Shown in pieces: positions 32,282-33,480 of a stretch of 33,480 nt of DNA. Position 1 is the first letter of the stretch; each line of letters starts with the position of its first letter. The position numbers and the translations under genes are program-made. Location of the stretch: positions 1 to 33,480 of the forward strand of contig DLHW01000053.1 of assembly GCA_002483425.1 (NCBI GenBank), in the 5' to 3' direction. The DNA comes from Methylococcaceae bacterium UBA7658 (GTDB lineage: Bacteria; Pseudomonadota; Gammaproteobacteria; Methylococcales; Methylomonadaceae). A model generated the notes under the pieces. It did no database searches and was not told the origin of the DNA. It worked only from the letters and a program-made list of their open reading frames with translations.

Positions 32282-33301
32282 ATGCAGGTTAATCCGCAAC
32301 AGTTGACCGGACTTTTGCAAAAAACTTTGTATCCGGTTTATCTTGTTACAGGAGACGAGCCGCAACAGTCGGGCGAGTCCGCCGATTTAATCAGAACAAG
32401 GGCAAAAACGGGCGGGTATACGTCTCGGGAAATATTCTTCGCGGATAAACAGTTCGATTGGAAACAATTGAGTATTGCCAGCGATACCTTATCGATTTTT
32501 GCCGATAAAAAAATAATCGATATCAAACTCACCGGAACGTTAGGCGCGGATGGGGCAAAAGCACTGAAAGATTATTGCTGGCGCTTGCCGGAAGATACCT
32601 TATTACTGCTGACGGCTGGAAAAATAACCAGGGAAGCTCAAAAATCGGCTTGGTTTCAAGCGATCGATAAGGTAGGCTGCATTATTCAAGTATGGCCGTT
32701 GACCGGGCAGGATTTGTTTAACTGGATTCAAGACCGGATGAAACTGCGGGGAATGATTCCTGAGCCTGAGGCAGTTAAGTTATTGGCCTTCCGGGTGGAA
32801 GGTAATTTATTAGCCGCCGCTCAGGAAGTCGAAAAACTTTTTGTACTGTACGGCTCCGGCAAATTGAGTAAACAACAAATCATCGATGTGGTGGCGGATA
32901 GCTCGCGTTACGATGTATTTAAATTAGTGGAATCGGCCTTAGCGGCGCAGACGGCGAAGGTATTAAAAATTTTATCATCCTTAAACGACGAAGGGATTGC
33001 TCCCGCCATCGTACTTTGGGCGTTGGTGCGGGAAGCTAGGCTCTTGATTCATTATAAGGCAGCTCAGGGCCAAAGCGAGAAAGAACGCATTTTGAAAAAT
33101 AACGGTGTCTGGGGCGAACGGAAGCACTTGATTGAAACGTCGTCGAAACGACTAACCAGTGCTCGATTAAATCATATTCTAGTTTTAGGCGCGCAAGCCG
33201 ACCGGCAAATAAAAGGCCGGCAAGAAGGCGAGCCTTGGCAAACCTTGTCGGATATTGGGCTCGATTTGAGCGGAACGCCCGTGTTTCTTGAGGCTGGATA
33301 G
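32282..33301 (+). CDS. holA: DNA polymerase III subunit delta
   Basis: The 339-residue clamp-loader subunit opens the beta sliding clamp. Features include the N-terminal clamp-binding segment PVYLVTGDEPQQSGESADLI, a RecA-like core, and late helices GIAPAIVLWALVREARLLIH and LNHILVLGAQADRQIKGR. The start ATG directly follows the lptE TAA, so expression is coupled. In E. coli nadD follows, but here a different gene follows, so the synteny stops at holA. Confidence 0.94.
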   Translation: MQVNPQQLTGLLQKTLYPVYLVTGDEPQQSGESADLIRTRAKTGGYTSREIFFADKQFDWKQLSIASDTLSIFADKKIIDIKLTGTLGADGAKALKDYCWRLPEDTLLLLTAGKITREAQKSAWFQAIDKVGCIIQVWPLTGQDLFNWIQDRMKLRGMIPEPEAVKLLAFRVEGNLLAAAQEVEKLFVLYGSGKLSKQQIIDVVADSSRYDVFKLVESALAAQTAKVLKILSSLNDEGIAPAIVLWALVREARLLIHYKAAQGQSEKERILKNNGVWGERKHLIETSSKRLTSARLNHILVLGAQADRQIKGRQEGEPWQTLSDIGLDLSGTPVFLEAG

Positions 33302-33397
33302 TGGCTCGGATTTTTCGATAAATAATGCGTTCAAGTTTTCGCCGTCGAAACAGAACCGGTCCACATTTTTTAACGTAACATTTAAAGCCATGCCGGT

Positions 33398-33480
33398 ATG
33401 CCGTCAGACTCCCTCAGACTAATCGCTATCGATAAGATGCGCGGTTTGGTGATCGTGTTGATGGCGTTAGATCATACCCG
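33398..33480 (+). CDS. Start of a membrane acyltransferase-like protein (partial, 3' end outside window)
   Basis: The last 83 bases open a frame from ATG 33398: MPSDSLRLIAIDKMRGLVIV followed by LMALDHTR. The pattern of a short polar start, an RGLVIVLM-type first membrane helix and a DHTR tail resembles the DUF1624/COG3503 and heparan-alpha-glucosaminide N-acetyltransferase-like family, integral membrane acyltransferases. Only 27 residues are visible, so family assignment is tentative. The ribosome binding site is weak, and a 96-base spacer separates it from holA. Confidence 0.6.
   Translation, partial: MPSDSLRLIAIDKMRGLVIVLMALDHT

Overview
The window reads as chromosomal DNA of a gammaproteobacterium. 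Three blocks have the gene order known from Escherichia coli and relatives: ispB facing away from rplU-rpmA-obgE, murJ-ribF-ileS-lspA beside a divergent rpsT, and a ybeL-like gene facing away from leuS-lptE-holA. A secreted SBP56/methanethiol-oxidase-like protein, a HoxX formyl-group enzyme and several small lineage-specific proteins suggest a methylotroph or methanotroph, perhaps Methylococcales. That last step is inference, because no methane or methanol oxidation gene lies in the window.

Layout. 1-1029: 3' end of a large repeat-bearing surface protein. 1178-2783: APS kinase (cysC) overlapping a DHH-family phosphoesterase. 2841-13186: housekeeping block with ispB (minus strand), rplU, rpmA, obgE, proB, rpsT (minus strand), murJ, ribF, ileS and lspA. 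13187-14863: accessory stretch with a possible degenerate minus-strand gene, a small secreted-protein gene that is frameshifted directly after its start, a seven-copy TTTTAGG tandem repeat and a second small secreted protein. 15102-19713: three-gene minus-strand operon (DUF4242 protein, mini-ferredoxin, SBP56-family protein), a divergent ChrR-like cupin, and a minus-strand pair made of a small helical protein and HoxX. 19974-21003: two more small secreted proteins. 21448-24231: a hybrid sensor kinase converging on a NarL-type regulator. 24475-25071: a NemR-like TetR regulator. 25343-27753: a 44-residue membrane protein, an HTTM-DCC fusion and a 39-residue lipoprotein. 27867-33301: orphan ParA, zinc-ribbon protein, leuS, lptE and holA. 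33398 to the end: start of a membrane acyltransferase-like gene.

The most interesting connection is regulatory. The TetR gene at 24475-25071 and the SBP56 operon, whose first gene starts at 16988, carry an almost identical 20-bp palindromic element (18 of 20 bases) just upstream of their starts. In front of tetR it lies inside an apparent promoter whose transcript would begin at or next to the start codon. The regulator therefore probably controls itself and, from 8 kb away, the SBP56 operon. Its Cys106 falls where E. coli NemR has its electrophile-sensing cysteine. A plausible but unproven reading is an aldehyde- or oxidant-responsive unit around C1-sulfur chemistry, with HoxX, which has no hydrogenase genes near it, possibly handling formyl groups.

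No rRNA, tRNA, CRISPR array, insertion sequence or prophage was seen.
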